From Bradyrhizobium yuanmingense (lineage in GTDB: Bacteria > Pseudomonadota > Alphaproteobacteria > Rhizobiales > Xanthobacteraceae), in assembly GCF_900094575.1 (NCBI RefSeq), contig NZ_FMAE01000007.1, positions 310,001-374,000 on the forward strand: DNA of 64,000 nt. Direction: 5' to 3'. The translations under genes and the position numbers were made by a program. Below are positions 42,393-52,264 of this stretch, piece after piece. The notes under the pieces are model-generated. The model was given only the letters and a program-made list of their open reading frames with translations, was not told the DNA's origin and ran no database searches. Each line of letters starts with the position of its first letter. Within the stretch, counting starts at the first letter, position 1.

Positions 42393-43528
42393 CCGTGACA
42401 CTCGATCACGTGACCCGGACCGTGGAAGGCGTGCCGCACATCCGTGACGTCTCGCTGACGCTCGAGAGCGGTACGCTCAACGTGCTGCTCGGGCCGACGC
42501 TGTCAGGCAAGACCTCGATCATGCGGTTGCTCGCCGGCCTCGACAAGCCGACCACGGGCAAGGTGTTCGTCAACGGCAAGGACGTCACCGGCGCCGACGT
42601 GCGCCAGCGCTCGGTCGCGATGGTGTACCAGCAGTTCATCAACTACCCCTCGCTCACGGTCTACGAGAACATCGCCTCGCCCCTGCGCGTGCAGGGCAAG
42701 CCGCGCGACGAGATCGAGGCGCGCGTCGCCGAGGCCGCAAAGCTGCTGCGGCTCGAGCCGTTCCTGAAGCGCACGCCGCTCCAGCTCTCCGGCGGCCAGC
42801 AGCAGCGCACCGCGATCGCACGCGCGCTGGTCAAGGGCGCCGACCTCGTGCTGCTCGACGAGCCGCTCGCCAATCTCGACTACAAGCTGCGCGAGGAGCT
42901 GCGGGCGGAGCTGCCGCGCATCTTCGAGGCCTCCGGCGCGATCTTCGTCTATGCCACAACCGAGCCGACCGAGGCGCTGCTGCTCGGCGGCAACACGGTG
43001 TGCATGTGGGAGGGCCAGGCGCTGCAGATGGGTGAGACCACCAATGTCTATCGCCGGCCGCAGACCTTGCGCGTTGCGCAGGTGTTTTCGGATCCGCCGC
43101 TGAATCTCGTGGGCCTCGAGAAGGGGAACGGCATGGTCCAATATGCGGGCGGGAGTGCAGCGCCCGCGTCCGGGCTTTATGCCGGTCTGCCCGACGGCTT
43201 CTATCGCGTCGGCTTTCGTGCCCATCAGCTCGGGCTTGCCAATGGCGAGGCCGACCGTCACGCCTTCCACGCCACTGTCACGGTGACCGAGATCACGGGT
43301 TCGGAGAGCTTCGTGCATCTGACCCGCGACGGATCGAATTGGGTGGCGGTGCTGCACGGCGTGCACGAGTTCGAGCCGGGCCAGATGCTCGATGCCGTGC
43401 TCGATCCCAATGATGTCTTCGTCTTCGATGCTGCCGACCGTCTGGTCGCGGCACCGGGCTCCATAGCGTTTTCAAGCGAAGTGCCTAGCGGTTCGCGTGA
43501 AGAAAACGCGTCAAAGAAAAAAGCTTGA
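42389..43528 (+). CDS. glpS: Glycerol ABC transporter ATP-binding protein GlpS
   Basis: A 379-aa ATPase. Walker A is GPTLSGKT (35-42), the signature LSGGQ (133-137) and Walker B LLDEP (155-159). The switch-loop histidine, expected in YVTHD, is replaced: the stretch reads YATTE, with Thr191 in that place. A C-terminal TOBE-like domain follows from about 240. It should pair with GlpT as a heterodimer. Start ATG 42389 overlaps glpD; the frame upstream of it is inside glpD. Confidence 0.93.
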   Translation: MTVTLDHVTRTVEGVPHIRDVSLTLESGTLNVLLGPTLSGKTSIMRLLAGLDKPTTGKVFVNGKDVTGADVRQRSVAMVYQQFINYPSLTVYENIASPLRVQGKPRDEIEARVAEAAKLLRLEPFLKRTPLQLSGGQQQRTAIARALVKGADLVLLDEPLANLDYKLREELRAELPRIFEASGAIFVYATTEPTEALLLGGNTVCMWEGQALQMGETTNVYRRPQTLRVAQVFSDPPLNLVGLEKGNGMVQYAGGSAAPASGLYAGLPDGFYRVGFRAHQLGLANGEADRHAFHATVTVTEITGSESFVHLTRDGSNWVAVLHGVHEFEPGQMLDAVLDPNDVFVFDAADRLVAAPGSIAFSSEVPSGSREENASKKKA

Positions 43529-43540
43529 GGGAGATGCGCC

Positions 43541-44625
43541 ATGGCCCGCATTGACCTCGTCGATCTCGCCCATTCCTACGGCGGCAACGATGCGCCGCAG
43601 GAGAGCTTTGCGCTCAAGCCTGTCACCATGACCTGGCGGCAGGGCGGCGCCTATGCGTTGCTTGGCCCGTCCGGCTGCGGCAAGACCACACTGCTGAACG
43701 TCATCTCCGGCATCATCACGCCGTCACGGGGGAAGATCCTGTTCGACGGCAAGGACATCACGCCGCTGTCAACCCAGAAGCGCAACATCGCGCAGGTGTT
43801 CCAGTTTCCGGTGATCTACGACACCATGACGGTCGGACAGAACCTGGCGTTTCCGCTGAAGAACCGCGGCGTGCCGAAGGCCGACATTGACAGGCGCGTC
43901 GCCGAGATCGGTCGCCTGCTCGATCTCGAGCCCTATCTGAACCGCAAGGCCACGCGCCTGACCGCCGACGCCAAGCAGAAGATCTCGCTCGGCCGCGGTC
44001 TCGTGCGCAACGACGTTGCCGCCGTGCTGTTCGACGAGCCGCTGACGGTGATCGACCCCGAGCTGAAATGGCAGCTCCGCTCCAAGCTGAAGGCGCTGCA
44101 TCGCGAGCTCGACCTCACGATGATCTACGTCACCCATGACCAGACCGAGGCGCTGACCTTCGCCGACACCGTCGTGGTCATGCATGACGGTCGCGTCGTG
44201 CAGAGCGGCACGCCGGCCGAGCTGTTCGACAAGCCGGCGCATACGTTCGTCGGCTATTTCATCGGTTCGCCCGGCATGAACATCCTGCCGGCCGAGGTGA
44301 GGGGGCGCGAGGCCAGGATCGACGGCCACGTCATCGCGCTGAACCGCAGCTACGACAATCTGCCCGCCGGCGCGAAGATCGAGATCGGCGTCCGTCCCGA
44401 ATTCGTCGAGGTGGTCGCGCCCGCACCTGGCCTGCTCACCGCCAGGATCGAGCGCATCGACGATCTCGGCCGCATCCGCTTCGCGCGCGTGCGCGTCGTC
44501 GACGCCAAGCTCGCGGCGCGCGCTCCTGGCGGCTTCACCAGCGCGGACGGTACCGCCGGGCTGAAATTCGATCCGTCGCACGTCCACGTCTATGCCGACA
44601 GCCTTCTGGTGGAGGGAGCCGCCTG

Positions 44626-44626
<1 letters not shown>
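43541..44626 (+). CDS. glpT: Glycerol ABC transporter ATP-binding protein GlpT
   Basis: A 361-aa ATPase, the partner of GlpS. Walker A GPSGCGKT (42-49), Walker B FDEP (164-167) and the switch His199 (YVTHD) are canonical. The ABC signature is not: where LSGGQ is expected the protein has LTADA (140-144). A C-terminal TOBE-like domain is present. It starts 12 bp after glpS and overlaps glpP by 1 nt. It is unrelated to the E. coli antiporter also named GlpT. Confidence 0.93.
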
Positions 44627-45599
<973 letters not shown>

Positions 45600-45600
<1 letters not shown>

Positions 45601-46406
45601 TGCATTCGATCCCCGGCCGTCGCCTCATCATGGGGCTGTTCCTGATCTTCCTGCTGCTGCCGATCTACTGGCTCGTCAACATGAGCTTCAAGACCAACAG
45701 CGAGATCGTCTCGACGATGACGCTGTGGCCGCACACTCCGACGCTGCAGCACTACAAGCGCATCTTCACCGACGAGAGCTGGTATTCGGGCTACATCAAT
45801 TCGCTCGAATACGTCGTCCTCAACACCATCATCTCGATCGCCGTGGCGCTGCCGGCGGCTTACGCCTTCTCGCGCTACCGTTTCCTCGGTGACAAGCATT
45901 TATTCTTCTGGCTGTTGTCGAACCGCATGGCGCCGGCGGCGGTCTATGCGCTGCCGTTCTTCAATCTCTATTCGGCGATCGGCCTGTTCGACACCCCCTG
46001 GGCCGTCGCGCTCGCGCACTGCATCTTCAACGTGCCGCTCGCGGTGTGGATCCTCGAAGGCTTCGTCTCCGGCGTGCCGCGCGAGATCGACGAGACCGCG
46101 TTCCTCGACGGCTATTCCTTCCCGCGCTTCTTCATCAAGATCCTGGTGCCGCTGATCGCGAGCGGCATCGGCGTCGCCGCCTTCTTCTGCTTCATGTTCT
46201 CCTGGGTCGAGCTCTTGCTCGCGCGCACGCTGACGTCGGTGCATGCCAAGCCGATCGCAGCGATCATGACGCGTACGGTGTCGGCGGCCGGCATGGATTG
46301 GGGCCTGCTCGCCGCCGCCGGGGTGCTCACCATTATTCCGGGCGCGCTGGTGATCTGGTTCGTCCGCAACTACATCGCGCGCGGTTTCGCGCTCGGCCGC
46401 GTCTGA
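45600..46406 (+). CDS. glpQ: Glycerol ABC transporter permease GlpQ
   Basis: A 268-aa permease, the partner of GlpP. Six helices are predicted; the EAA loop is EIDETAFLDGYSFPRFFIKI. The C-terminal RNYIARGFALGRV is typical of MalG-like permeases of CUT1 transporters. The start ATG overlaps the glpP stop by one base (TGATG). Confidence 0.93.
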
Positions 46407-46416
46407 GGAGGCATCA

Positions 46417-46746
46417 ATGGAATCCATCGCATGGATGGCCTGGACGCTGCCGACCGCGATCTTCTTCGCCGCGCTCGCCTGCACGCTTCTCGTGATGACC
46501 TGGCTCGCCGCGGTCTATCCCGAGGCCGAGCGCGTCGGCGTGCTGCGCATCCCGACCACGCGCGGCGACCGTCTGTTCATCTCGCTGATCGCGGCCGCCG
46601 TCATCCACCTCGCCTGGATCGGCCTCGTCGGCACCGACGCGATCGCTACGCTGCCTATCGGCGAGGAGGGGTTTGAAATCTCGAGCCTGTGGCTCGCATC
46701 AGGAATTTCGCTGGTCACGGCCGCGCTCATTTTCCGCACGGTCTGA
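46417..46746 (+). CDS. glpU: Small membrane protein of the glp operon (DUF2160)
   Basis: A 109-aa protein with about three membrane helices (WTLPTAIFFAALACTLLVMTW; LFISLIAAAVIHLAWIGL; LWLASGISLVTAALIF; each named by position, about 9-29, 53-70, 90-106). The family accompanies glycerol ABC transporters of rhizobia, where it is called GlpU. Its role is not known; it may assist the permease. It starts 10 bp after glpQ with GAGGAGG-like sequence before it. Confidence 0.85.
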   Translation: MESIAWMAWTLPTAIFFAALACTLLVMTWLAAVYPEAERVGVLRIPTTRGDRLFISLIAAAVIHLAWIGLVGTDAIATLPIGEEGFEISSLWLASGISLVTAALIFRTV

Positions 46747-46822
46747 AGCTTGCGAAGGGACGGCCAGATCCGGGACCAACCCGGGCCTGTATAAAAGTTT
46801 GTCGCTGCAACGGAGGAACAAC

Positions 46823-48619
46823 ATGCGACAGTTTAGGAGAAGGAAAGGTCCATTGACCAAGAATAGTTTTCTGACCATGTCCAGCGCCGCTGCGATCATC
46901 GCGGTGTCGTTCGCCGTCTCGGCGCCGGTTCGCGCCGCCGACGAGGCCGTGATCCAGAAATGGATCGCGGAATTCACGCCTTCGACGTTGTCGAAGGAGG
47001 ACCAGAAGAAGGAGCTGGAGTGGTTCGCCAAGGCCGCCGAGCCCTTCAAGGGCATGGAGATCAACGTCGTCTCCGAGACGATCACGACTCATGAATACGA
47101 GGCGCAGACGCTCGCCAAGGCATTCTCCGAGCTCACCGGCATCAAGCTCAAGCACGATCTCATCCAGGAAGGTGACGTCGTCGAGAAGTTGCAGACCCAG
47201 ATGCAGTCGGGCAAGAACGTCTATGACGGCTGGATCAACGACTCCGACCTGATCGGCACGCATTTCCGCTACGGCCAGACCATTGCGCTGTCGGACTACA
47301 TGACCGGTGAAGGCAAGGACGTCACCAACCCCATGCTCGACGTCAACGACTTCATCGGCAAGTCGTTCGGCACCGGGCCGGACGGCAAGCTCTACCAGCT
47401 GCCCGACCAGCAGTTCGCGAACCTCTACTGGTTCCGCTACGACTGGTTCACCAATGCCGACTACAAGGCCAAGTTCAAGGCCAAGTATGGCTACGAGCTC
47501 GGCGTGCCCGTGAACTGGTCCGCCTATGAGGACATCGCCGAGTTCTTCACCAATGACATCAAGGAGATCAACGGCGTCAAGGTCTACGGCCATATGGACT
47601 ATGGCAAGAAGGACCCCTCGCTCGGATGGCGCTTCACCGACGCCTGGCTGTCGATGGCCGGCAATGGTGACAAGGGCATTCCGAACGGTCTGCCGGTCGA
47701 CGAATGGGGCATCCGCATGGAGGGCTGCCGCCCGGTCGGCTCTTCGGTGGAGCGTGGCGGCGACACCAATGGTCCGGCCGCAGTCTACTCGATCACGAAG
47801 TATCTCGACTGGATGAAGAAGTACGCCCCGCCGCAGGCGCAGGGCATGACCTTCTCCGAGTCCGGCCCCGTGCCGTCGCAGGGCAACATCGCCCAGCAGA
47901 TGTTCTGGTACACCGCCTTCACTGCCGACATGGTGAAGCCGGGTCTGCCGGTGGTGAATGCGGACGGTACGCCGAAGTGGCGTATGGCTCCGTCGCCGCA
48001 CGGCTCCTATTGGAAGGAAGGCATGAAGCTCGGCTACCAGGACGCTGGCTCCGCCACGCTGCTGAAGTCGACTCCGCCGGATCGCCGCAAGGCAGCCTGG
48101 CTCTATCTCCAGTTCATCGTCTCCAAGTCGGTGAGCTTGAAGAAGAGCCATGTCGGTCTCACCTTCATCCGTGAATCCGACATCTGGGACAAGTCGTTCA
48201 CCGAGCGTGCGCCGAAGCTCGGCGGCCTGATCGAGTTCTACCGCTCGCCCGCGCGCGTGCAGTGGACCCCGACCGGCAACAACGTGCCCGACTATCCGAA
48301 GCTCGCGCAGCTGTGGTGGCAGAACATCGGCGATGCGTCGTCCGGTGCGAAGACGCCGCAGCAGGCGATGGATGCTCTCGCGGCGGCCCAGGACTCCGTG
48401 CTGGAGCGTCTGGAGAAGTCCGGCGTGCAGGGCGCCTGCGGTCCGAAGCTGCACAAGAAGGAGTCGGCCGAGTACTGGTTCGCCAAGGCCCAGAAGGACG
48501 GCACCATCGCGCCGCAGCGCAAGCTCGCCAACGAGAAGCCGAAGGGCGAGACGGTGGACTACGACACCCTGATCAAGTCGTGGCCCGCCACTCCGCCCAA
48601 GCGCGCGGAAGTGAAGTAA
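46823..48619 (+). CDS. glpV: Glycerol ABC transporter substrate-binding protein
   Basis: A 598-aa periplasmic binding protein of the extracellular solute-binding family 1. A signal peptide spans about 1-39 (basic RRRK region, hydrophobic core, PVRAADEA). GGAGGA precedes ATG 46823. Trp- and Tyr-rich segments (QFANLYWFRYDWF, FWYTAFTADM) probably line the ligand pocket. It closes the operon and is followed by a strong terminator. The size is larger than usual for the family, as in rhizobial GlpV. Confidence 0.92.
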   Translation: MRQFRRRKGPLTKNSFLTMSSAAAIIAVSFAVSAPVRAADEAVIQKWIAEFTPSTLSKEDQKKELEWFAKAAEPFKGMEINVVSETITTHEYEAQTLAKAFSELTGIKLKHDLIQEGDVVEKLQTQMQSGKNVYDGWINDSDLIGTHFRYGQTIALSDYMTGEGKDVTNPMLDVNDFIGKSFGTGPDGKLYQLPDQQFANLYWFRYDWFTNADYKAKFKAKYGYELGVPVNWSAYEDIAEFFTNDIKEINGVKVYGHMDYGKKDPSLGWRFTDAWLSMAGNGDKGIPNGLPVDEWGIRMEGCRPVGSSVERGGDTNGPAAVYSITKYLDWMKKYAPPQAQGMTFSESGPVPSQGNIAQQMFWYTAFTADMVKPGLPVVNADGTPKWRMAPSPHGSYWKEGMKLGYQDAGSATLLKSTPPDRRKAAWLYLQFIVSKSVSLKKSHVGLTFIRESDIWDKSFTERAPKLGGLIEFYRSPARVQWTPTGNNVPDYPKLAQLWWQNIGDASSGAKTPQQAMDALAAAQDSVLERLEKSGVQGACGPKLHKKESAEYWFAKAQKDGTIAPQRKLANEKPKGETVDYDTLIKSWPATPPKRAEVK

Positions 48620-48646
48620 GCGGCGCTTAGAGCGATATCAAACACG

Positions 48647-48679
48647 AAAGGCCGGGAGCGATCCCGGCCTTTTTGTTTT
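48647..48679 (+). terminator. Intrinsic terminator of the glp operon
   Basis: GGCCGGGA, GCGA loop, TCCCGGCC, then TTTTTGTTTT: a strong rho-independent terminator 28 bp after glpV. Confidence 0.92.
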
Positions 48680-48713
48680 GTCGTTGTGGTGCGAGGGTTT
48701 TTCACACCCTCGG

Positions 48714-48835
48714 TGTCATTGCCCGCCTAGTGCGCAATTGCGCACAGGGGCGGGCAATCCAGTATTCCAGAGACGGTCGTGGTTGAACCGAGAAGCCGCG
48801 GCGTACTGGATGCCCCGCCTTCGCGGGGCATGACA
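48714..48835. repeat. Intergenic palindromic repeat, family B copy 2
   Basis: Bounded by TGTCAT and ATGACA; arms carry TTGCCCGCC / GGCGGGCAATCCAGTATTCC and GGCGTACTGGATGCCCCGCC. It shares the GCCGCGGCGTACTG centre with 16482-16586. An inner TGCGCAATTGCGCA is a perfect palindrome. Confidence 0.88.
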
Positions 48836-48856
48836 GCGTCATGTGTGGAGAAGAAC

Positions 48857-49957
48857 CTACTCCGCCGGCTCGGCCGCCAGCGTCAGGTAATCCGTGTAGC
48901 CCTTCGCACCACCGCCGTAGAACGTGTTCTTGTCCCAATCGTTCAGCGCCGCTCCCTGCTTCAGCCGCTCGACGAGGTCGGGATTGGAGATGAACGGCTT
49001 GCCGAAGGCGATGAGGTCGGCGGCGTTCGCCTCCAGCACCTTGCTGGCCAACTCGAAATCGTAGCCGTTGTTGGCGACGTAGGCGCCCGAGAAGCGGTTG
49101 CGCAACGATGCATAGTCGAACGGCGCGATGTCGCGCGGCCCGCCGGTGGCGCCTTCGACCACGTGGAGATAGACCAGCTTCAACGCGCTGAGGCCGTCGA
49201 CGATGTGATCGTACAGGGCCTGCGGGTTGGAATCCGAGACGTCGTTGGCCGGCGTCACCGGCGAGATGCGGATGCCGGTGCGCCCGGCGCCGGCCTCGGC
49301 GACGACGGCCTTGGAGACCTCCAGCATCAGCTTCGCGCGGTTCTCGATCGAGCCGCCATAGGCATCAGTGCGCTTGTTGGCGCCGTCCTTGGCGAACTGC
49401 TCGAGCAGATAGCCGTTGGCGCCGTGGATTTCGACGCCGTCGAAGCCGGCGTCCAGCGCGTTCTTCGTGGCGCGCTTGAAGTCGTCGATGATCCCGGGAA
49501 TCTCGGAGAGCTCGAGCGCGCGCGGCTCGGAGACGTCGGCGAAGCCGCCGTTGACGAAGGTCTTGCCCTTGGCTCGGATCGCGCTCGGCGCCACCGGGGC
49601 TGCGCCATTCGCCTGCAGATCGACATGCGAGATGCGGCCGACATGCCAGAGCTGGATGAAGATCTTGCCGCCGCGTTCATGCACCTTGTCGGTGACCTTG
49701 CGCCAGCCGGCGACCTGCTCCTTGCTATAGATGCCGGGCGTGTCCTGGTAGCCCTGACCTTGTTGCGAGACCTGGCTCGCCTCGGTGATCAGCAGGCCCG
49801 CGGATGCACGCTGGGCGTAATAATCGGCGGCGAGCGGACCGGGCACGAAGGTGCCGGGTACGGCGCGGTTGCGCGTCAGCGGCGCCATGACCAGACGGTT
49901 GGCCAGCGTGATGGGGCCGAGCTTGTAGGTCTCAAACAATTTGGTCGAACGGCTCAT
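48857..49957 (-). CDS. Old yellow enzyme family NADH:flavin oxidoreductase (NemA-like)
   Basis: A 366-aa FMN-dependent ene-reductase. The substrate-binding pair is His178 and Asn181 in EIHGANGYLLEQF, followed by RTDAYGGSIENRA; MAPLTRNRA and IQLWHVGR are further family signatures. It reduces activated C=C bonds or nitro compounds with NAD(P)H and often responds to electrophile stress. Start ATG 49957 gives the normal length; the extension to 50035 is unlike the family. No NemR-type repressor gene is adjacent. Confidence 0.93.
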   Translation of the reverse strand: MSRSTKLFETYKLGPITLANRLVMAPLTRNRAVPGTFVPGPLAADYYAQRASAGLLITEASQVSQQGQGYQDTPGIYSKEQVAGWRKVTDKVHERGGKIFIQLWHVGRISHVDLQANGAAPVAPSAIRAKGKTFVNGGFADVSEPRALELSEIPGIIDDFKRATKNALDAGFDGVEIHGANGYLLEQFAKDGANKRTDAYGGSIENRAKLMLEVSKAVVAEAGAGRTGIRISPVTPANDVSDSNPQALYDHIVDGLSALKLVYLHVVEGATGGPRDIAPFDYASLRNRFSGAYVANNGYDFELASKVLEANAADLIAFGKPFISNPDLVERLKQGAALNDWDKNTFYGGGAKGYTDYLTLAAEPAE

Positions 49958-50136
49958 GGGAATGCTACCAGGCGATGAGAGGTCTCGAACAATTGTGCAT
50001 CGCGGCATCGGGCGCAAGGGATGAGCCATACGCAAAGTGCAGACGAGCTGCGCGGCAGGGCGCGCGTAGCATAATTCGTGTGCAATGTCGGCTGCGACAG
50101 TGAAATCCCACTGTCGCGGCCGTGCGATTTCAGAAA

Positions 50137-50640
50137 TCAGTTCGCGCCGAGGAAATCGCGCTTGCCGATCTCGACGCCGTTGTGACGCAAGATGCCGTGG
50201 GCGATCGCCGCGTGGAAATAGAGGTTCGGCAGCGAGAACGAGCTCAGGAATTGCTGTCCCGTCATGGTGATGGTCTTGCCGGGGCCGATCGGAAAGGTGA
50301 CGTCCTTGGCGTCGGCGCCCTCAAACTGCTCGGGCTTGAAGGATTTGACATAGTCGATCGTTTTCGCCAGCCGCTGCTTCAACTCCGCAAAGCTCGTTTC
50401 GGTGTCCGGCGTCGAGGGGACCTCGCTATGCGTCAGCCGCGCACAGCCTCTGGTCGGATAGTCGCTGACCAGCTGGATCTGCCGCGACAGCGGCAGCATG
50501 TCCGGGAAGAGGCGCGAGCCGAGCAGGACGCTGGGATCGATCTTCCTGGCCGCGCAATGCGCCTCAGCTTTGGTGAGCAGCCCGGTCACGCTGTTCAGCA
50601 TCTGCAAATAGGCGGGGACGACGGCGTCGTAGAAGGACAT
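50137..50640 (-). CDS. DUF1993 family protein
   Basis: A 167-aa cytoplasmic protein of the DUF1993 group, which has a DinB-like four-helix fold. Typical segments are LFPDMLPLSRQIQLVSD, CARL, and FSLPNLYFHAAIAHGILRHNGVEIGKRDFL (named in parts). His residues in NLYFHAAIAHGILRH may bind metal. Function unknown. It shares its strand with the old yellow enzyme, with 179 bp between them, and with the transglycosylase upstream. Confidence 0.87.
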   Translation of the reverse strand: MSFYDAVVPAYLQMLNSVTGLLTKAEAHCAARKIDPSVLLGSRLFPDMLPLSRQIQLVSDYPTRGCARLTHSEVPSTPDTETSFAELKQRLAKTIDYVKSFKPEQFEGADAKDVTFPIGPGKTITMTGQQFLSSFSLPNLYFHAAIAHGILRHNGVEIGKRDFLGAN

Positions 50641-50751
50641 GTGATGCTCGCTTCAAAGGGTGGGAAATCTCAGGAGAAAACCTGAGCCACTCACATGGGA
50701 GCCTCATGGAAAATTGCAATCGCGGAAAGCCGCTTGTGCGATGCGAAAATT

Positions 50752-52047
50752 CTACCGCACCGTCGTCTGGGGCAGGACCTGCGCCGTGCCGCCGCGCATG
50801 CGCGCAAGCAGCTCGGCGGTCGGCCAAGAATCCGCCGGCAGGCCGTACTTGATCTGCGTCGCCTTCACCGCGGCGCGGCTCTGCTGCCCCAGCACACCGT
50901 CGACCTTGCCGACGTTGAAGCCGGCGCGCACCAGCAGCTGCTGCAATTCCTTGAGCTCGTTGAACGGCAGCTGCGCGACCGGCGCAGCCGGCTTGCGCAT
51001 CGGCGCGGCCCCGGCGATGCGCGAGGCGAGATAGCCCGCGGTGGTCGCGTAGATCAGCGAGTTGTTCCACTCGGTGTAAGCCGCGAAATTCGGATAGGCC
51101 ATGAAGGCCGGCCCGAAGCGTCCCATCGGCAGCAGCACGGAGGCTGCGAGATTGTCGTTCGGCAAGGGCCGGCCGTCGGGATAGGTGACGCCGAGTTGCG
51201 CCCATGTCGAGCGCGGCTCGCGTACCGTGAGATCGGTCTTCTCCCACGGCAGGTTCGGCGGCACCTTGATCTCCTCGAGCCACGGCTCGCCGCGCCGCCA
51301 CTTCAATCCGTTTGCGATGTAGTTCGCGGTCGAGCCGATCACGTCGGCCGGCGAGCGCAACAGGTCGCGCCGTCCGTCGCCGTCAAAGTCGACCGCGTAG
51401 TTGACGTAGTGCACGGGCAGGAATTGGGTCTGGCCGAGCTCGCCGGCCCAGGAGCCGATCATCTCGTCGGGATGCAGATCGCCCCGGTCGATGATCTTCA
51501 GCGCCGCGATGGTCTCGTTCACGAACATCTCCGAACGGCGGCAATCATAGGCGAGCGACACCAGCGATTTCAGCGTCGGCAAATTGCCCATGTTGGCACC
51601 GAAATCGCTCTCGAGGCCCCAGAACGCGGCGATCACCGCGGGCGGCACGCCGTATTCCTTTTCCGCGCGCGCAAACGCTGCGGCGTATTGCTTGATGTGC
51701 TGCTGCCCGTTCTGCATGCGATAGGCCGCGGCCATGCGGCCGGCGAATTCGGTGAAGAGCTGTCCGAACACGCGCTGGCCGCGGTCGCGGTTGACGATGC
51801 CCTGGTCGTAGACGAGATAGGGCGATGCCTCCGCGATCGTGCGCTGCGACACGCCGGCGGCCACCGCCTGTTGCTTCACCTCGGTCAGGAAGCGATCGAA
51901 GCTCGCGCCATTGTGGCACGAGGCGGCGCGCGGCGAGGGGGCCTTCGGCACTGCGGGCTTGGCAGGAGGCGGAAGCATTTGGGCGGAGACGGTGGCGGAG
52001 TATGCGAGAAGCGCGACGGCCGCGATCAAAAATCGGGTCTGGACCAT
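50752..52047 (-). CDS. MltB-type lytic murein transglycosylase with PG-binding domain
   Basis: A 431-aa exported enzyme that cleaves the glycan strand of peptidoglycan, leaving a 1,6-anhydro end. The signal peptide is about residues 1-23. The catalytic Glu146 is in AFWGLESDFG; GELGQTQFLPVHYVNYAVDFDG (key: GQTQFLP) is the family mark. The C-terminal region about 365-420 is a peptidoglycan-binding repeat (LQQLLVRAGFNVGKVDGVLG). It is divergent from the AI-2E-type gene with 217 bp between starts. Confidence 0.93.
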   Translation of the reverse strand: MVQTRFLIAAVALLAYSATVSAQMLPPPAKPAVPKAPSPRAASCHNGASFDRFLTEVKQQAVAAGVSQRTIAEASPYLVYDQGIVNRDRGQRVFGQLFTEFAGRMAAAYRMQNGQQHIKQYAAAFARAEKEYGVPPAVIAAFWGLESDFGANMGNLPTLKSLVSLAYDCRRSEMFVNETIAALKIIDRGDLHPDEMIGSWAGELGQTQFLPVHYVNYAVDFDGDGRRDLLRSPADVIGSTANYIANGLKWRRGEPWLEEIKVPPNLPWEKTDLTVREPRSTWAQLGVTYPDGRPLPNDNLAASVLLPMGRFGPAFMAYPNFAAYTEWNNSLIYATTAGYLASRIAGAAPMRKPAAPVAQLPFNELKELQQLLVRAGFNVGKVDGVLGQQSRAAVKATQIKYGLPADSWPTAELLARMRGGTAQVLPQTTVR

Positions 52048-52264
52048 GGGAGTTCCGGCGGGGAAGGCAGGCGTGGATTCGGCCGAAGTTTAGGGGAAGC
52101 GGCCGCCCCAGGCCATCCCCACCCTGCACCTGATCTGGAGGACGATAGGTCGCCCGCCTTGGTGCGCAGGGGCATGTATTCAGAAATCAAGCCATCGGCT
52201 CGGTTGGATCAATCCCGCCGAATCGGGGTTGACCTGTCGAAACCGTTACGGAAAGGCTCGTTCT